Shown here piece after piece: positions 13,126-21,840 of a stretch of 64,000 bases of DNA; position 1 is the stretch's first letter, and the number at the start of each line of letters is the position of its first letter. A model generated the notes under the pieces. The model saw only the letters and a program-made list of their open reading frames with translations. It was not told the origin of the DNA and did no database searches. The stretch is from an uncultured Oscillospiraceae bacterium (GTDB lineage Bacteria; Bacillota; Clostridia; Oscillospirales; Oscillospiraceae): contig CALXDC010000011.1 of assembly GCA_944386975.1 (NCBI GenBank), positions 1 through 64,000 on the forward strand, in the 5' to 3' direction. The position numbers and the translations under genes were made by a program.

Positions 13126-15582
13126 TTGACGCCGGAGGAATTTCAAAGCTATGCGATCCAAAGTGCGCAGATCTACTACCGCTATCTGGATGAACAGGGA
13201 AAAGGCGTCGTCAAAACCGCCGTGCGGTCGATCCGCCGAGAGGGCGCTTTCTTCGTCCTGCATCTTCAGACGAAGCTGTCCCCCTCCGCGGACCCCTCCT
13301 CCCTTCTTTTCGATTTTGACGGGCGGCGATATTCCTCTTTTGAGATCCGGCCAACCGATTTCTCTCCCGCCCGTGACCAACTGTGGGTCCGGCCATCGGA
13401 CGCCCTTTCCGAACGGTTCTCCCAATTGAGAGCGGAGGAGCTGACTCTTCTGTCCGATTTGAAGTTTCTGGTCAAGAACGCAGAAGCCTGGTACAAAAGC
13501 TACGGCGATAGAATCTGTCTCCACGCGAAGCCGTCCTCCGTCGCGCCTGTCTATCTCTCCCAGGCATCCTCTCTTTCCCAAGAGCAGCGGGCGGCTATCG
13601 ACGGTGCGCTGTCCCATACGTTCTCCTATGTATGGGGTGCGCCAGGCACTGGAAAGACCCGCTGCGTCCTTGCCAACTGCGTCCTTTCTTACCTGCTCTC
13701 CACGCCTGACAGGAAGGTCCTTCTCCTGGCCCCCACCAATAACGCCGTGGAGCAGATGCTCTACGGAACGCTTCCCGCTCTTGCCGCTCAGGGCGTTCCT
13801 TTGGATACAGTGCTGCGTCTCGGCATACCGTCCGCCCGTTTTGCCTCAGAATACCCCTCTGTCTGTGAGATCGCAAACGCCGGACATACGCTGTCCGCCC
13901 TCCAGGAAAAGCGGGATCTTCTTCAAAAATGCCTCGCTTTCCGTCAGTATGCCGCGTCGTTCTCCGCTGCCATGGAAACCATCCCCTCCTGCGTGGAGAC
14001 CATCTTTTCCCGAAAGGAACAGATCCGACAATGGGAGACCGATGGGGAAGCACTCCGTCTGGACTCCGCTGTCTCACGTGGAAAACTGGCGCTGGCGCAG
14101 GAAGAGATCTGCCGCCTTCTGGACGTTGTCGCCAAACGCAGAGAAAGAAACGCCCATTCCATTGCTCTCCGCCTGAAAAAGCGGCTCTTTCCCTCGGCCG
14201 CCCAAAAAGAGCGCCAGCTCCTTCAGGAGGAGGAAGCCGCATTGCAGTCGCGGGTGGCCAATGCGGAGCAGCTGGAGGCCACCGTGCAGGAAGCCCAGCA
14301 GTCCGCCGCCCGTCTCGCCTTCCAAACTGAGACGGCCCGCGCTGAGTTGGAAGACCTTCATGGTAAAATCTTGACATGCTGTGCCTTCTGGCCATCTCTC
14401 CGCGCCGCTGCCCTTCAGGCGGACTTTTCCGACAAGAGCACCTGTCTCACCTGCTTTCATGATATCTTTTCCCAATTCCAGGAGCGGCTGCAGGCCCGCA
14501 GAGGGCCTTACGTTGCCTTGGAAAGTTTGGACGATGAGGTTATCCGGCAGCAGATCACCACCTGCACCCAGCAGATCTCAGAGGCCGAACAGGATACCAC
14601 CCCTGCCAGGCTGGGGGCCGTGCGAGTCCTGGCCGCCACCATCGACCACTTTCTCTCCTCCGCGTCTCCCGACGGCTTTGGCAGCTTCGTCCCGGACCAC
14701 ATTTTTATGGATGAAGCGGGCTATGCCGCACTTATCAAAACGGCGCCCATTTTTTCCATGCAGGTTCCGGTAACGCTGGTAGGCGATCACATGCAGCTGC
14801 CGCCTGTCTGTGAGATGGACGATCAACGCTTTTCCAGGGAGGAGTTGGCCCCAGCGTTCCTCTGGTCCCAGTCCGCCCTGCACATGGAATCCATATTCAC
14901 GGACGAGTTCCCGCAGATGCTGGAGCGTTACCGGCACGCCGGCCCGCCGCCTTTCCTTCTCATGGAGAAATTTGACCTGACAGCTACCTACCGCTTCGGA
15001 GACGCCCTGGCGGATATTTTGGCCTCCTACGTCTACTCCTCCCTCTTCCACAGCGCCATTGGTTCCGGAACGGATCTCTATTATCTGGACGCACCCGGCG
15101 CCCCAGGTGAAAAAAACCGGACCCGTCCCTCTGAAGTCCGGGCGATCCAGGAGGCTCTCCAAAGGCTGGATCACCTTGACTATGCGGTCCTCGCCCCCTA
15201 CCGGAATCAAGTCTCACTCCTGTCCGCCGCCCTTCCTCTGGCCAGAAAGGAGGAGCGAATCCTCACCGTCCACGCCTCTCAGGGACGGGAATGGGATCTC
15301 CTTTTTTTCAGTGTGGTTGATACAGACCGCAAGTGGTTTACTGACACTGTCCGATTCCTCACCCAAGGAAAAATGGTCGTCAACACCGCTCTGAGTCGGG
15401 CGCGCCGTGCCGTCGTTCTGGTGTGCGACGTCTCCTATTGGTCCGGTCACAAAAATCAGCTGATCGGACAGCTCTGCCACCACTCCAGCCCCCTGCTCTC
15501 CAGCTCTCTCTATCATGACCGCGCCTTTTCTGATAAACAAGACAAGCCAGGAGGTGAACCCCCATGCGCCGGGAACAGTTAG
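13126..15582 (+). CDS. UPF1/DNA2-like SF1 helicase in the lysogeny operon (candidate defence gene)
   Basis: An 818-residue protein from TTG 13126 after AGGAAAGGGGTGAG. Superfamily 1B helicase motifs are complete: Walker A GAPGTGKT (171-178, Lys177), Ia APTNNAVEQM, II FMDEAGYA (Asp529-Glu530), III VGDHMQLPP, IV LTATYRFGD, V HASQGREWD and VI TALSRARR (754-761). Between Ia and II is a long helical insert (about 250-500) rich in Glu/Gln coiled coil. The first about 150 residues are a separate N-terminal domain. No nuclease domain is evident. Its place between repressor and integrase is where temperate phages carry superinfection-defence or lysogenic-conversion genes. It overlaps the integrase start by 19 bases. 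Confidence 0.85.
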   Translation: MTPEEFQSYAIQSAQIYYRYLDEQGKGVVKTAVRSIRREGAFFVLHLQTKLSPSADPSSLLFDFDGRRYSSFEIRPTDFSPARDQLWVRPSDALSERFSQLRAEELTLLSDLKFLVKNAEAWYKSYGDRICLHAKPSSVAPVYLSQASSLSQEQRAAIDGALSHTFSYVWGAPGTGKTRCVLANCVLSYLLSTPDRKVLLLAPTNNAVEQMLYGTLPALAAQGVPLDTVLRLGIPSARFASEYPSVCEIANAGHTLSALQEKRDLLQKCLAFRQYAASFSAAMETIPSCVETIFSRKEQIRQWETDGEALRLDSAVSRGKLALAQEEICRLLDVVAKRRERNAHSIALRLKKRLFPSAAQKERQLLQEEEAALQSRVANAEQLEATVQEAQQSAARLAFQTETARAELEDLHGKILTCCAFWPSLRAAALQADFSDKSTCLTCFHDIFSQFQERLQARRGPYVALESLDDEVIRQQITTCTQQISEAEQDTTPARLGAVRVLAATIDHFLSSASPDGFGSFVPDHIFMDEAGYAALIKTAPIFSMQVPVTLVGDHMQLPPVCEMDDQRFSREELAPAFLWSQSALHMESIFTDEFPQMLERYRHAGPPPFLLMEKFDLTATYRFGDALADILASYVYSSLFHSAIGSGTDLYYLDAPGAPGEKNRTRPSEVRAIQEALQRLDHLDYAVLAPYRNQVSLLSAALPLARKEERILTVHASQGREWDLLFFSVVDTDRKWFTDTVRFLTQGKMVVNTALSRARRAVVLVCDVSYWSGHKNQLIGQLCHHSSPLLSSSLYHDRAFSDKQDKPGGEPPCAGNS

Positions 15583-17102
15583 ACGAATACACCCGCCTGG
15601 GCCGCTGGGTGCGCGGCTCCATGTACCTGCGGAAGTCCCGGGCGGAGGAACACATGAGCCTGCAGGAGATCCTGCAGCGGCACAAGGCCACCCTCACCGC
15701 TTACGCCGAACGGTACGGCTATCTGGTGGAACCGGAGGATATCTATGAGGAGGTGGTCTCCGGCGAGAGCCTCTTTGCCCGTCCCCAGATGCTCCGTCTC
15801 ATGGAGGCCGTCAGCGCCGGGCGCTACGAGGCGGTGCTCTGCATGGACATGCAGCGCCTGGGCCGGGGCGGCATGTACGACCAGGGCTTCATCCTGGACA
15901 CCTTCAAAGCCTCCGAGACGCTGATCGTCACCCCGGAGCGGATCTACGATCTCACCAAGGAGCTGGACGAGGAGGCCGCTGAGATGCAGACCTTCCTCTC
16001 CCGCAGCGAGTACCGGATGATCACCAAGCGGCTTCGCCGTGGCACCATGCAGTCCGTCCAGAGCGGGGCCTATATGGCCAATGCCCCTTTTGGATACCGG
16101 AAGATCCGTCAGAACCGCCTCCCCACCCTGGAGATCGTACCGGAGGAGGCGGAGTGCGTCCGCCAGATCTTCCAGCTCTACGCCTCCGGCAGCGGCTGCA
16201 CCCAGATCGAACAGACAGTCAACGCCATGGGCTTCCATGGCCGCCGGGGCAGCCGCTTCAACCGCAGCACTATCCGGCTGATCCTGGAGAACCCGGTGTA
16301 CATCGGAAAGATCCGCTGGGAGAAGACCAGCACCGTCAAGACCGGTGTCGGCGCCGACCGGAAGAAGAAGGTGGTCTACAACGCCCCGGACCAGTGGAAG
16401 ATCATCGACGGCTGTCACCCCGCCATCATCTCCCAGGAGCTGTGGGACGCGGTCCAGGAGCGGCGCCGTGCCCGGTATTTCTATGTGGACAACAAGCACG
16501 TGGCCAGCCCCCTGGCGGGTCTGGTGCGCTGCAGCAAGTGCGGCCGTCTCATGAACCTCCAGGGGAAGAACAAGGGGGTCCCCTACCTCCTCTGCCCCAC
16601 CAAGGGCTGCACTGCTGGAGCCAAATACGCCTTTGTGGAGCAGGCGGTCCTCCGCCACCTGGAAGAGCTGGCCGGCAACATCGAGGTGGAGATCTCCCAG
16701 GCCGCGCCGCCGGACGTCTCCCGCCTGGAGCAAACCCTGGCTGCCATGAAGGCCCAGCAGGTGAAGCTGGAGTCCCGCCGTAGCAGGCTATACACCCTAC
16801 TGGAAGACGGTACATACACCCGGGCCCTGTTCTCCCAGCGGATGGAGATCCTGGCCCAGGAGGAATCCTCCCTGCTGGGCTCCATGGCCTCTGTGGAGGG
16901 ACAGATCCGCCGGGAGCTGAGCCGCAACAAGGAGGAGCAGCTCACCCGTCTGCGGACGGTCCTGGAGCGCTACCAGGCCTCGGACCTCCCCGCCCGGAAG
17001 GAGCTTCTCCACTCCATCGTGGAGGAGATCCGCTACACAAAAGAAAAGAAGACGAAGCCCGCAGACTTCGCCCTCTCCATCACGCTGAAGAATTTTGTAT
17101 AG
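15564..17102 (+). CDS. int: Large serine recombinase (phage integrase)
   Basis: Catalyses attP x attB integration and, with a directionality factor, excision. It has 512 residues. The resolvase domain is at about 17-160 with the nucleophile in YLRKSR (Ser25) and the paired Arg in MQRLGRGG. A recombinase domain follows (NAPFGYRKIRQN ... ENPVYIGKIRWEK), then a zinc ribbon (RCSKCGRLMNLQGKN ... LLCPTKGC) and a C-terminal coiled coil. ATG 15564 has CAGGAGGTGA inside the end of the helicase gene, so translation is coupled. The gene looks intact and lies directly beside the attachment site. No excision factor was recognised in the window. Confidence 0.93.
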   Translation: MRREQLDEYTRLGRWVRGSMYLRKSRAEEHMSLQEILQRHKATLTAYAERYGYLVEPEDIYEEVVSGESLFARPQMLRLMEAVSAGRYEAVLCMDMQRLGRGGMYDQGFILDTFKASETLIVTPERIYDLTKELDEEAAEMQTFLSRSEYRMITKRLRRGTMQSVQSGAYMANAPFGYRKIRQNRLPTLEIVPEEAECVRQIFQLYASGSGCTQIEQTVNAMGFHGRRGSRFNRSTIRLILENPVYIGKIRWEKTSTVKTGVGADRKKKVVYNAPDQWKIIDGCHPAIISQELWDAVQERRRARYFYVDNKHVASPLAGLVRCSKCGRLMNLQGKNKGVPYLLCPTKGCTAGAKYAFVEQAVLRHLEELAGNIEVEISQAAPPDVSRLEQTLAAMKAQQVKLESRRSRLYTLLEDGTYTRALFSQRMEILAQEESSLLGSMASVEGQIRRELSRNKEEQLTRLRTVLERYQASDLPARKELLHSIVEEIRYTKEKKTKPADFALSITLKNFV

Positions 17103-17131
17103 CCCATTTCCTCTAAAATGTATCTTGCTAT
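17103..17131. other. Right attachment site (approximate)
   Basis: The integrase ends at 17102, and by about 17126 the sequence already reads in frame as the conserved host protein (CYDKDCIEDLRFYPTLGG). The stop TAA at 17114-17116 lies in that frame. The crossover must therefore fall near 17103-17131. The core cannot be defined without the left end or an empty site. Confidence 0.6.
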
Positions 17132-17869
17132 GATAAGGACTGCATTGAGGATCTGCGGTTCTACCCCACCCTGGGAGGACAGGAAATTTTGAACAAGGCC
17201 CTCACCATCAAGGGCGGCAAGGCGGAGCTGCTGCATGTCTATATCGACGTGGAGCCGGTGACGTTCAACCGTGGCTTCTACACCGTGGATATGCGCTTCT
17301 TCTACCGGGTCACCCTCAACGCCTACTGCTCCTGCCCCCGGCCCGTGGAGGTGGAGGGCCTGTGCGTCTTTGACAAGCGGGTGATCCTCTTCGGCAGCGA
17401 GGGCAGCGCCCGCATCTTCTCCTCCAAGGTCCGCATGGATGCCCTGGATCGGCAGATGATGGAGCGGAGCAACATGCCTGTAGCCGTGGTGGAGGCGGTG
17501 GACCCCATTGTGCTGGACGCCAAGCTGGTGGAGTGCTGCGAGAACCGCTGCTGCGACTGCGACATCTGCGAGATTCCCTCCTGTGTCTGTCAGTGCTTCG
17601 GCGGCGAGCTGACCATGGGCGACGACTGCCGCAGGGCCTTCGTGACCCTGGGCCAGTTCTCCATCGTCCGCCTGGAGCGGGACACCCAGCTGCTGATCCC
17701 CGTCATCGACTACTGCATGCCTGAGAAGGAGTGCAGCGGCGGCTGCGGCAGCGAGGACCCCTGCGAGCTGTTCAGCAACATCTGCTTCCCCGTGGGCGAG
17801 TTCTTCCCCCCCAACAACACGGAGCGTCCCTGCGATTATGAGGGAGCCAAGTGCTGCTGCTCCCGGTAA
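17117..17869 (+). pseudogene. Conserved cysteine-rich clostridial protein, 5' end removed by prophage insertion
   Basis: The frame is open from 17117 and carries conserved sequence (DCIEDLRFYPTLGGQEI) upstream of any usable ATG. The native start therefore lies on the other side of the prophage. The remaining about 245 residues hold a beta-rich part (LLHVYIDVEPVTFNRGFY, VDMRFFYRVTLNAYC) and cysteine clusters (CCENRCCDCDICE, CVCQCFGGE, CSGGCGSEDPC, KCCCSR). Homologues are widespread in Clostridia; function is unknown to me. A TTG at 17189 with GGGAGG about 10 bases upstream could allow a shortened product. Confidence 0.75.
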
Positions 17870-17880
17870 GAGAGCCCCGT

Positions 17881-17911
17881 CCCGCCGCAGGTCGCCTGCG
17901 GCGGGCTTTTT
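17881..17911 (+). terminator. Rho-independent terminator
   Basis: An 11-bp stem (CCCGCCGCAGG / CCTGCGGCGGG) with a 3-base loop, followed by CTTTTTAT. Confidence 0.85.
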
Positions 17912-18032
17912 ATTGTGTGAAAAATTACAAATGGTGACAAATCCGCCAAAAAGGGGAACTTCTCTCTCTGAAATACCGTCACAATAACAACGGCTGAGCT
18001 GTCACTATTCGAAAGGAGAAAGGAGAAACGCC

Positions 18033-19808
18033 ATGAAACGGAGAAGCATGCGATGGACCGCCGTCCTCCTGTCCCTTCTGCTGCTGTGTCAGGGGACGGT
18101 TCTGGCGGCGGAAGAACAGGACGCCCAGTGGCGGCGAACGGAGGGCGACGGCAGTTATGTGACGGTCCGCCTGGAGGTGGGGGGCGAACGCTCCTATAGC
18201 GGCAGAATAGCGGCGCGGTACGCCGACACCAAGGAACCGGTGGCCCTCAGCGGCAGCTATGTCAGCAATCTGTTCGATGAAGAGAAGACCTATTTCTTTG
18301 TCACCCTCCCGGTATCGGAGGCGGACCGGCCTCTGGAGATCTTCGAGGGGGAGGCGCCGGTGTGGACGGACCTCAAATACCCCACCGCTCCCCACGGCGC
18401 CGACTTTCTGTATGTCCGGGGAATTATCCAGGGGGACGAGGCGGGACGGCTCAACAAGGACAAGGTCCTCACCCGGGCAGAGGCTTTCGCTGTAGCAGTG
18501 CGGCTTTTGAGCCTGAAGCCTTCCGGGGAACCGGGGTATGAGGACGTGTCTCCGGAGAATTGGTACTATGACACGGCCTCCGCCGCCCGCGCCGCCGGCA
18601 TTGCTTCGGCAGATACCCGGTTCCGGCCCAACGACCCGGTGACCCGGGCGGAGCTGACGGTGCTGCTGGCCCGGGCCATGGAGGCCGTGGGGTGGCTGGA
18701 GCTCCCGGAGGCGGCAGACCGGTCGGCCCTTGGTCTGGAGGACGCGGCGGAGATCCCCGACTGGGCCCTGGGGACCTATCTGGTTTTAACGGAGGAGAAT
18801 ATCGGGATCTACACCCGCCGGTATACAGGGGAGGTCAGCACGGAGGGATATCCGGTGGAGGCGGCCTCTGCGGAGCCCGGAAAGGCCGCCACCCGGGGAG
18901 AGATGATTTCCCTGCTCTATGATATGCTGCGCTGGCTGCCGGTCTATCCCACGGATACCGCCATCACCTGGGGCTTTGACGAGGCCATGCCGGAGATCGA
19001 CGGCTCCACCTCCACCTACCCCTACACCTCCGGCCTCTATAGCGCCCTGTTTGCAAACTATAGCCGTCATCCCCAGTTCCCGGAGAGCCACTCCAAGAGC
19101 TATGAATCCTATGAGCGGCTTATCAGCGGAGAGGTGGACGTGCTCTTTGCCGCCGCCAAAGCCTCTAAGGAGCAGGAAGCCCAGGCGAAACGGCAGGGGG
19201 TCACCCTGGAGTACATCCCTATCGCCAAGGACGCCATGGTGTTCTTCACCAACGAGGAAAACCCGGTGGAGAACCTCACCATGGAGCAGATTCAGGACAT
19301 TTACGTCCAGAACGCTTACGACAATTGGACAGAGGTAGGGGGCCCCGACGCGGTGCTGCTGCCCTACTGCCGCAACACCGACAGCGGCTCCCATGCCCTC
19401 ATGGAGCGGTATTTCCTGGAGGACGGGGCCCTGTCCCTCAGCGATGAGATTCTCCAGGGGAACGTGTCCCTGGCCATGTCCACCGCCCTCACCGACGTGG
19501 CGGCAGCGCTCTCCCTGGACCCGCCCGCCTACGCCATCGGCTATAGCGTCTACGGCTACTACGAGGGGATGGAATCCATGATGGGGGACGTGACCAGCAA
19601 CCGGCTCCATCTGCTGGCGGTGGACGGAGTAGCGCCCACCGATGAGACGGTGTCTGACGGCAGCTACCCCCTGGCGGACTACAACTACCTCGTCCTCCGT
19701 TCCGACGAGCCGGAGGACTCCCCGGCGAGGCGGCTGGCGGACTTCATGCTGAGCCGGGAGGGACAGCTTCTGGTGGAGCGGGAGGGCTTCCTGCCGGTGC
19801 AGAAGTAA
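18033..19808 (+). CDS. Secreted SLH-domain protein fused to a PstS-like phosphate-binding-type domain
   Basis: A 591-residue protein with a signal peptide (MKRRSMRWTAVLLSLLLLCQ, cleavage near VLAAEEQ). After a short beta region come about three SLH repeats (residues about 125-300). These contain ADFLYVRGIIQG, YEDVSPENWYYDTASAARAAGI and RGEMISLLYDMLRWL, and would attach the protein to the wall. The rest (about 310-591) is a periplasmic-binding fold of the PstS type: IDGSTSTYPYTSGL is the phosphate-loop signature, followed by IAKDAMVFFTNEENPVENLTMEQIQDIY and RNTDSGSHALMERYF. No pst transport genes are adjacent. The ligand is probably an anion, possibly phosphate, but this is inference. Confidence 0.8.
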   Translation: MKRRSMRWTAVLLSLLLLCQGTVLAAEEQDAQWRRTEGDGSYVTVRLEVGGERSYSGRIAARYADTKEPVALSGSYVSNLFDEEKTYFFVTLPVSEADRPLEIFEGEAPVWTDLKYPTAPHGADFLYVRGIIQGDEAGRLNKDKVLTRAEAFAVAVRLLSLKPSGEPGYEDVSPENWYYDTASAARAAGIASADTRFRPNDPVTRAELTVLLARAMEAVGWLELPEAADRSALGLEDAAEIPDWALGTYLVLTEENIGIYTRRYTGEVSTEGYPVEAASAEPGKAATRGEMISLLYDMLRWLPVYPTDTAITWGFDEAMPEIDGSTSTYPYTSGLYSALFANYSRHPQFPESHSKSYESYERLISGEVDVLFAAAKASKEQEAQAKRQGVTLEYIPIAKDAMVFFTNEENPVENLTMEQIQDIYVQNAYDNWTEVGGPDAVLLPYCRNTDSGSHALMERYFLEDGALSLSDEILQGNVSLAMSTALTDVAAALSLDPPAYAIGYSVYGYYEGMESMMGDVTSNRLHLLAVDGVAPTDETVSDGSYPLADYNYLVLRSDEPEDSPARRLADFMLSREGQLLVEREGFLPVQK

Positions 19809-19825
19809 CGGCGAACAAGAGAAAA

Positions 19826-19857
19826 GGACGCGGAACCGAAGTTCCGCGTCCTTTTTC
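19826..19857. terminator. Bidirectional rho-independent terminator
   Basis: GGACGCGGAAC, loop CGAA, GTTCCGCGTCC then TTTTT. The mirror strand also ends in a T run. It serves both the SLH gene and the convergent polyamine operon. Confidence 0.85.
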
Positions 19858-19881
19858 TGCCTGTATGGGAAGGGGGAAACA

Positions 19882-21840
19882 TTATCCCTTAATGCCCAGC
19901 TCCGTCCAGAGGTTCTTGTAGACGGCGTTGACCTCCGCAGGCAGGGCGTCGTAGGCCTCGCAGTTGGCCAGCACCTCCTCGGGAGCGGCCATCACCTCGT
20001 AGAGGGCGGGGTCCATCTCCTCGCCGTAGGCCTCCCGGTAGTAGTCGGGATACTGGGCCAGAGCCTCGGCATTGGGGGAGGCATACCAGATATAATCCAT
20101 GTTGGCCAGGCAGGATTGCGTCTCGCAGATGAAGTTGATCCAGGCCTCCGCCTCCTCCTTATGGGCGGCGTCCTTCAGCACGCACATGGCGTCCACGAAC
20201 CAGTTGGACCCCTCCTCCGGCACCACGTAGGCAAGGTCCGGATTGTTGTCGTACATGGAGAGGAAGTCCCCGGCGTAGTACACGGCGATGGCCGCCTCGC
20301 CGGCCTCCATCTTGTCGTAGACCTCGTCCATCACGAAGCTCTGGTAAACTCCGTCGGCCTTGGCCTGCCGCAGCAGCTCATAGGCCTCCTGGATCTCCCC
20401 CTCATCGTGGGTGTTCACCGAGTAGCCCAGGTACAGCAGCGCCACACCGATGGCGTCCCGGGGATTGTTGATCATCAGCACCTGCCCAGCGTACTGGGGA
20501 TCGAAGAGGGCGCTCCAGCTGGTGATGGGCTCCTCCACCATGGTGGTGTTGTAGATAATGCCCAGGGTGCCCCAGGTGTAGGGCACGGCGTACTGGTTGT
20601 CCGGGTCGAAGCTGAGGTTCTTATAGGCGTCGCCGATGAGGGCGTAGTTGGGGATGTTGTCGAAGTTCAGCTCCGCCAGCAGGCCCTCCTGCCGCATCTG
20701 GGAGATCATATAGTCCGAGGGGACAATCACGTCATAGCCGGAGCCGCCCATGACCACCTTGGAGTACATGGCCTCGTTGCTCTCGGCGGTCTGGTAGTTG
20801 ACCCGGATGCCCGTCTCATCCTGAAACTGCTCAATAAGAGCGGGGTCGATGTTCTCGCCCCAGCCGCAGACGTTCACCACCCGCTCTCCGCTCTGCCGGG
20901 AAAGCAGGACCAGCACCAGGATGAGAGCGGCCAGGGCCCCGGCGCCGATGAGGTTGCCCCGGCGGGAGGAGATCTCCCGCTGGGCGCCCGGGTGCTTCCT
21001 GGCACGCTCCTGGCGCATCTCCCGCAGATTCACAATCACCAGAAGCAGCAGCACCGTGGCGAACAGCAGCGTAGAGATGGCGTTGATCTTGGGACTGATG
21101 CGCCGCTTGGTCATGCCGTAGATGGTCATGGCCAGGGTGGAGGTGGAGGGTCCGGCGGTGAAGTAGGAGATGACGAAGTCGTCCACCGACATGGTGAAGG
21201 CGATGAGCAGGCCGTTGACCACGCCGGGCTTGATCTCCGGCAGCATCACCTTCCAGAAGGCCTGCATCCAGGTGCACCCAAGATCCTGGGCCGCCTCCAT
21301 GAGGTTCCGGTCCATCTGCCGGAGCTTCGGGCCCACGGAGAGGATCACGTAGGGGATGTTGAAGGTGATGTGGGCGATGAGCAGGGTGCCGAAGCCCATG
21401 GCCAGAGAGGGCAGCTGAGCGGTATGGCTCTCATTGAACTGCTGGGCAAAGGCGTTCCAGAGTCCGAAGGCCGCCACAAAAAACAGACACATGGACACGC
21501 CGGTGACGATGTCGGCGTTGGTCATGGGGATGTTGTTGACGGTCAGCAGAGGCGTGCGCCAGCGGCGGCGCATGTTGTAAAAGCCGATAGCGGCGAAGGT
21601 GCCCGCCACAGTGGCAATGAGAGCGGACAGCAGGGCCACCAGGAGGGTGGTGTAGAGGGACTGGAGAATGATCCCGTCCTGAAAGAGCTCCTTGTACCAG
21701 TCCAGGGTGAAGCCGTGCCACATGGTACGGCTGGAGGAGTCGTTGAAGGAAAAGACCATCAACACGAAAATGGGGGCGTAGAGGAAGAAGAACACCAGCG
21801 CCATGGCCAGGCGGCTTCCCATGCGGTTTTTCCCGTTCAC
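19882..21840 (-). CDS. potCD: Polyamine ABC transporter permease fused to its binding protein (PotC-PotD)
   Basis: A 652-residue fusion. Residues about 1-280 are a six-helix permease of the PotC type, with the coupling motif EAAQDLGCTWMQAFWKVMLPEIKPG. After a further membrane helix (about 298-315, AGALAALILVLVLL) comes a PotD/F-like binding domain: VVNVCGWGENIDPALIEQF, GYDVIVPSDYMI, YAVPYTWGTLGIIYN and YYAGDFLSMYDNN. The fused helix replaces a lipoprotein anchor and keeps the receptor next to the pore. Spermidine or putrescine is the expected substrate. It is last in the potA-potB-potCD operon; start and upstream stop overlap. Confidence 0.9.
   Translation of the reverse strand: MNGKNRMGSRLAMALVFFFLYAPIFVLMVFSFNDSSSRTMWHGFTLDWYKELFQDGIILQSLYTTLLVALLSALIATVAGTFAAIGFYNMRRRWRTPLLTVNNIPMTNADIVTGVSMCLFFVAAFGLWNAFAQQFNESHTAQLPSLAMGFGTLLIAHITFNIPYVILSVGPKLRQMDRNLMEAAQDLGCTWMQAFWKVMLPEIKPGVVNGLLIAFTMSVDDFVISYFTAGPSTSTLAMTIYGMTKRRISPKINAISTLLFATVLLLLVIVNLREMRQERARKHPGAQREISSRRGNLIGAGALAALILVLVLLSRQSGERVVNVCGWGENIDPALIEQFQDETGIRVNYQTAESNEAMYSKVVMGGSGYDVIVPSDYMISQMRQEGLLAELNFDNIPNYALIGDAYKNLSFDPDNQYAVPYTWGTLGIIYNTTMVEEPITSWSALFDPQYAGQVLMINNPRDAIGVALLYLGYSVNTHDEGEIQEAYELLRQAKADGVYQSFVMDEVYDKMEAGEAAIAVYYAGDFLSMYDNNPDLAYVVPEEGSNWFVDAMCVLKDAAHKEEAEAWINFICETQSCLANMDYIWYASPNAEALAQYPDYYREAYGEEMDPALYEVMAAPEEVLANCEAYDALPAEVNAVYKNLWTELGIKG

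Larger units (their letters stand above)
1..17131. mobile_element. Prophage (right part), serine-integrase type, apparently eroded
   Basis: Phage hallmark genes (tail fibre, virion fragment, large terminase, Gp49-like, MazG-like, 3D protein) run leftward and a lysogeny module (repressor, helicase, large serine recombinase) runs rightward. The right boundary is placed just after the integrase stop because a conserved host protein lacking its N-terminus begins there in open frame. The left boundary is outside the window. No portal, capsid or tape-measure gene is seen between the terminase and the virion fragment, and several genes are truncated or fused, so it is probably unable to form particles by itself. 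Anything missing here could still exist left of base 1. Confidence 0.9.

Noticed and set aside
1..17131. Phage-inducible satellite island rather than a prophage
   Set aside because: A full large terminase, a virion fragment and a tail-fibre gene plus deletion scars fit a decayed prophage better. The unseen left part could still change this view.
17100..17135. tRNA gene as the prophage attachment site
   Set aside because: No cloverleaf is present; the flank reads as a protein-coding gene, as expected for large serine integrases.
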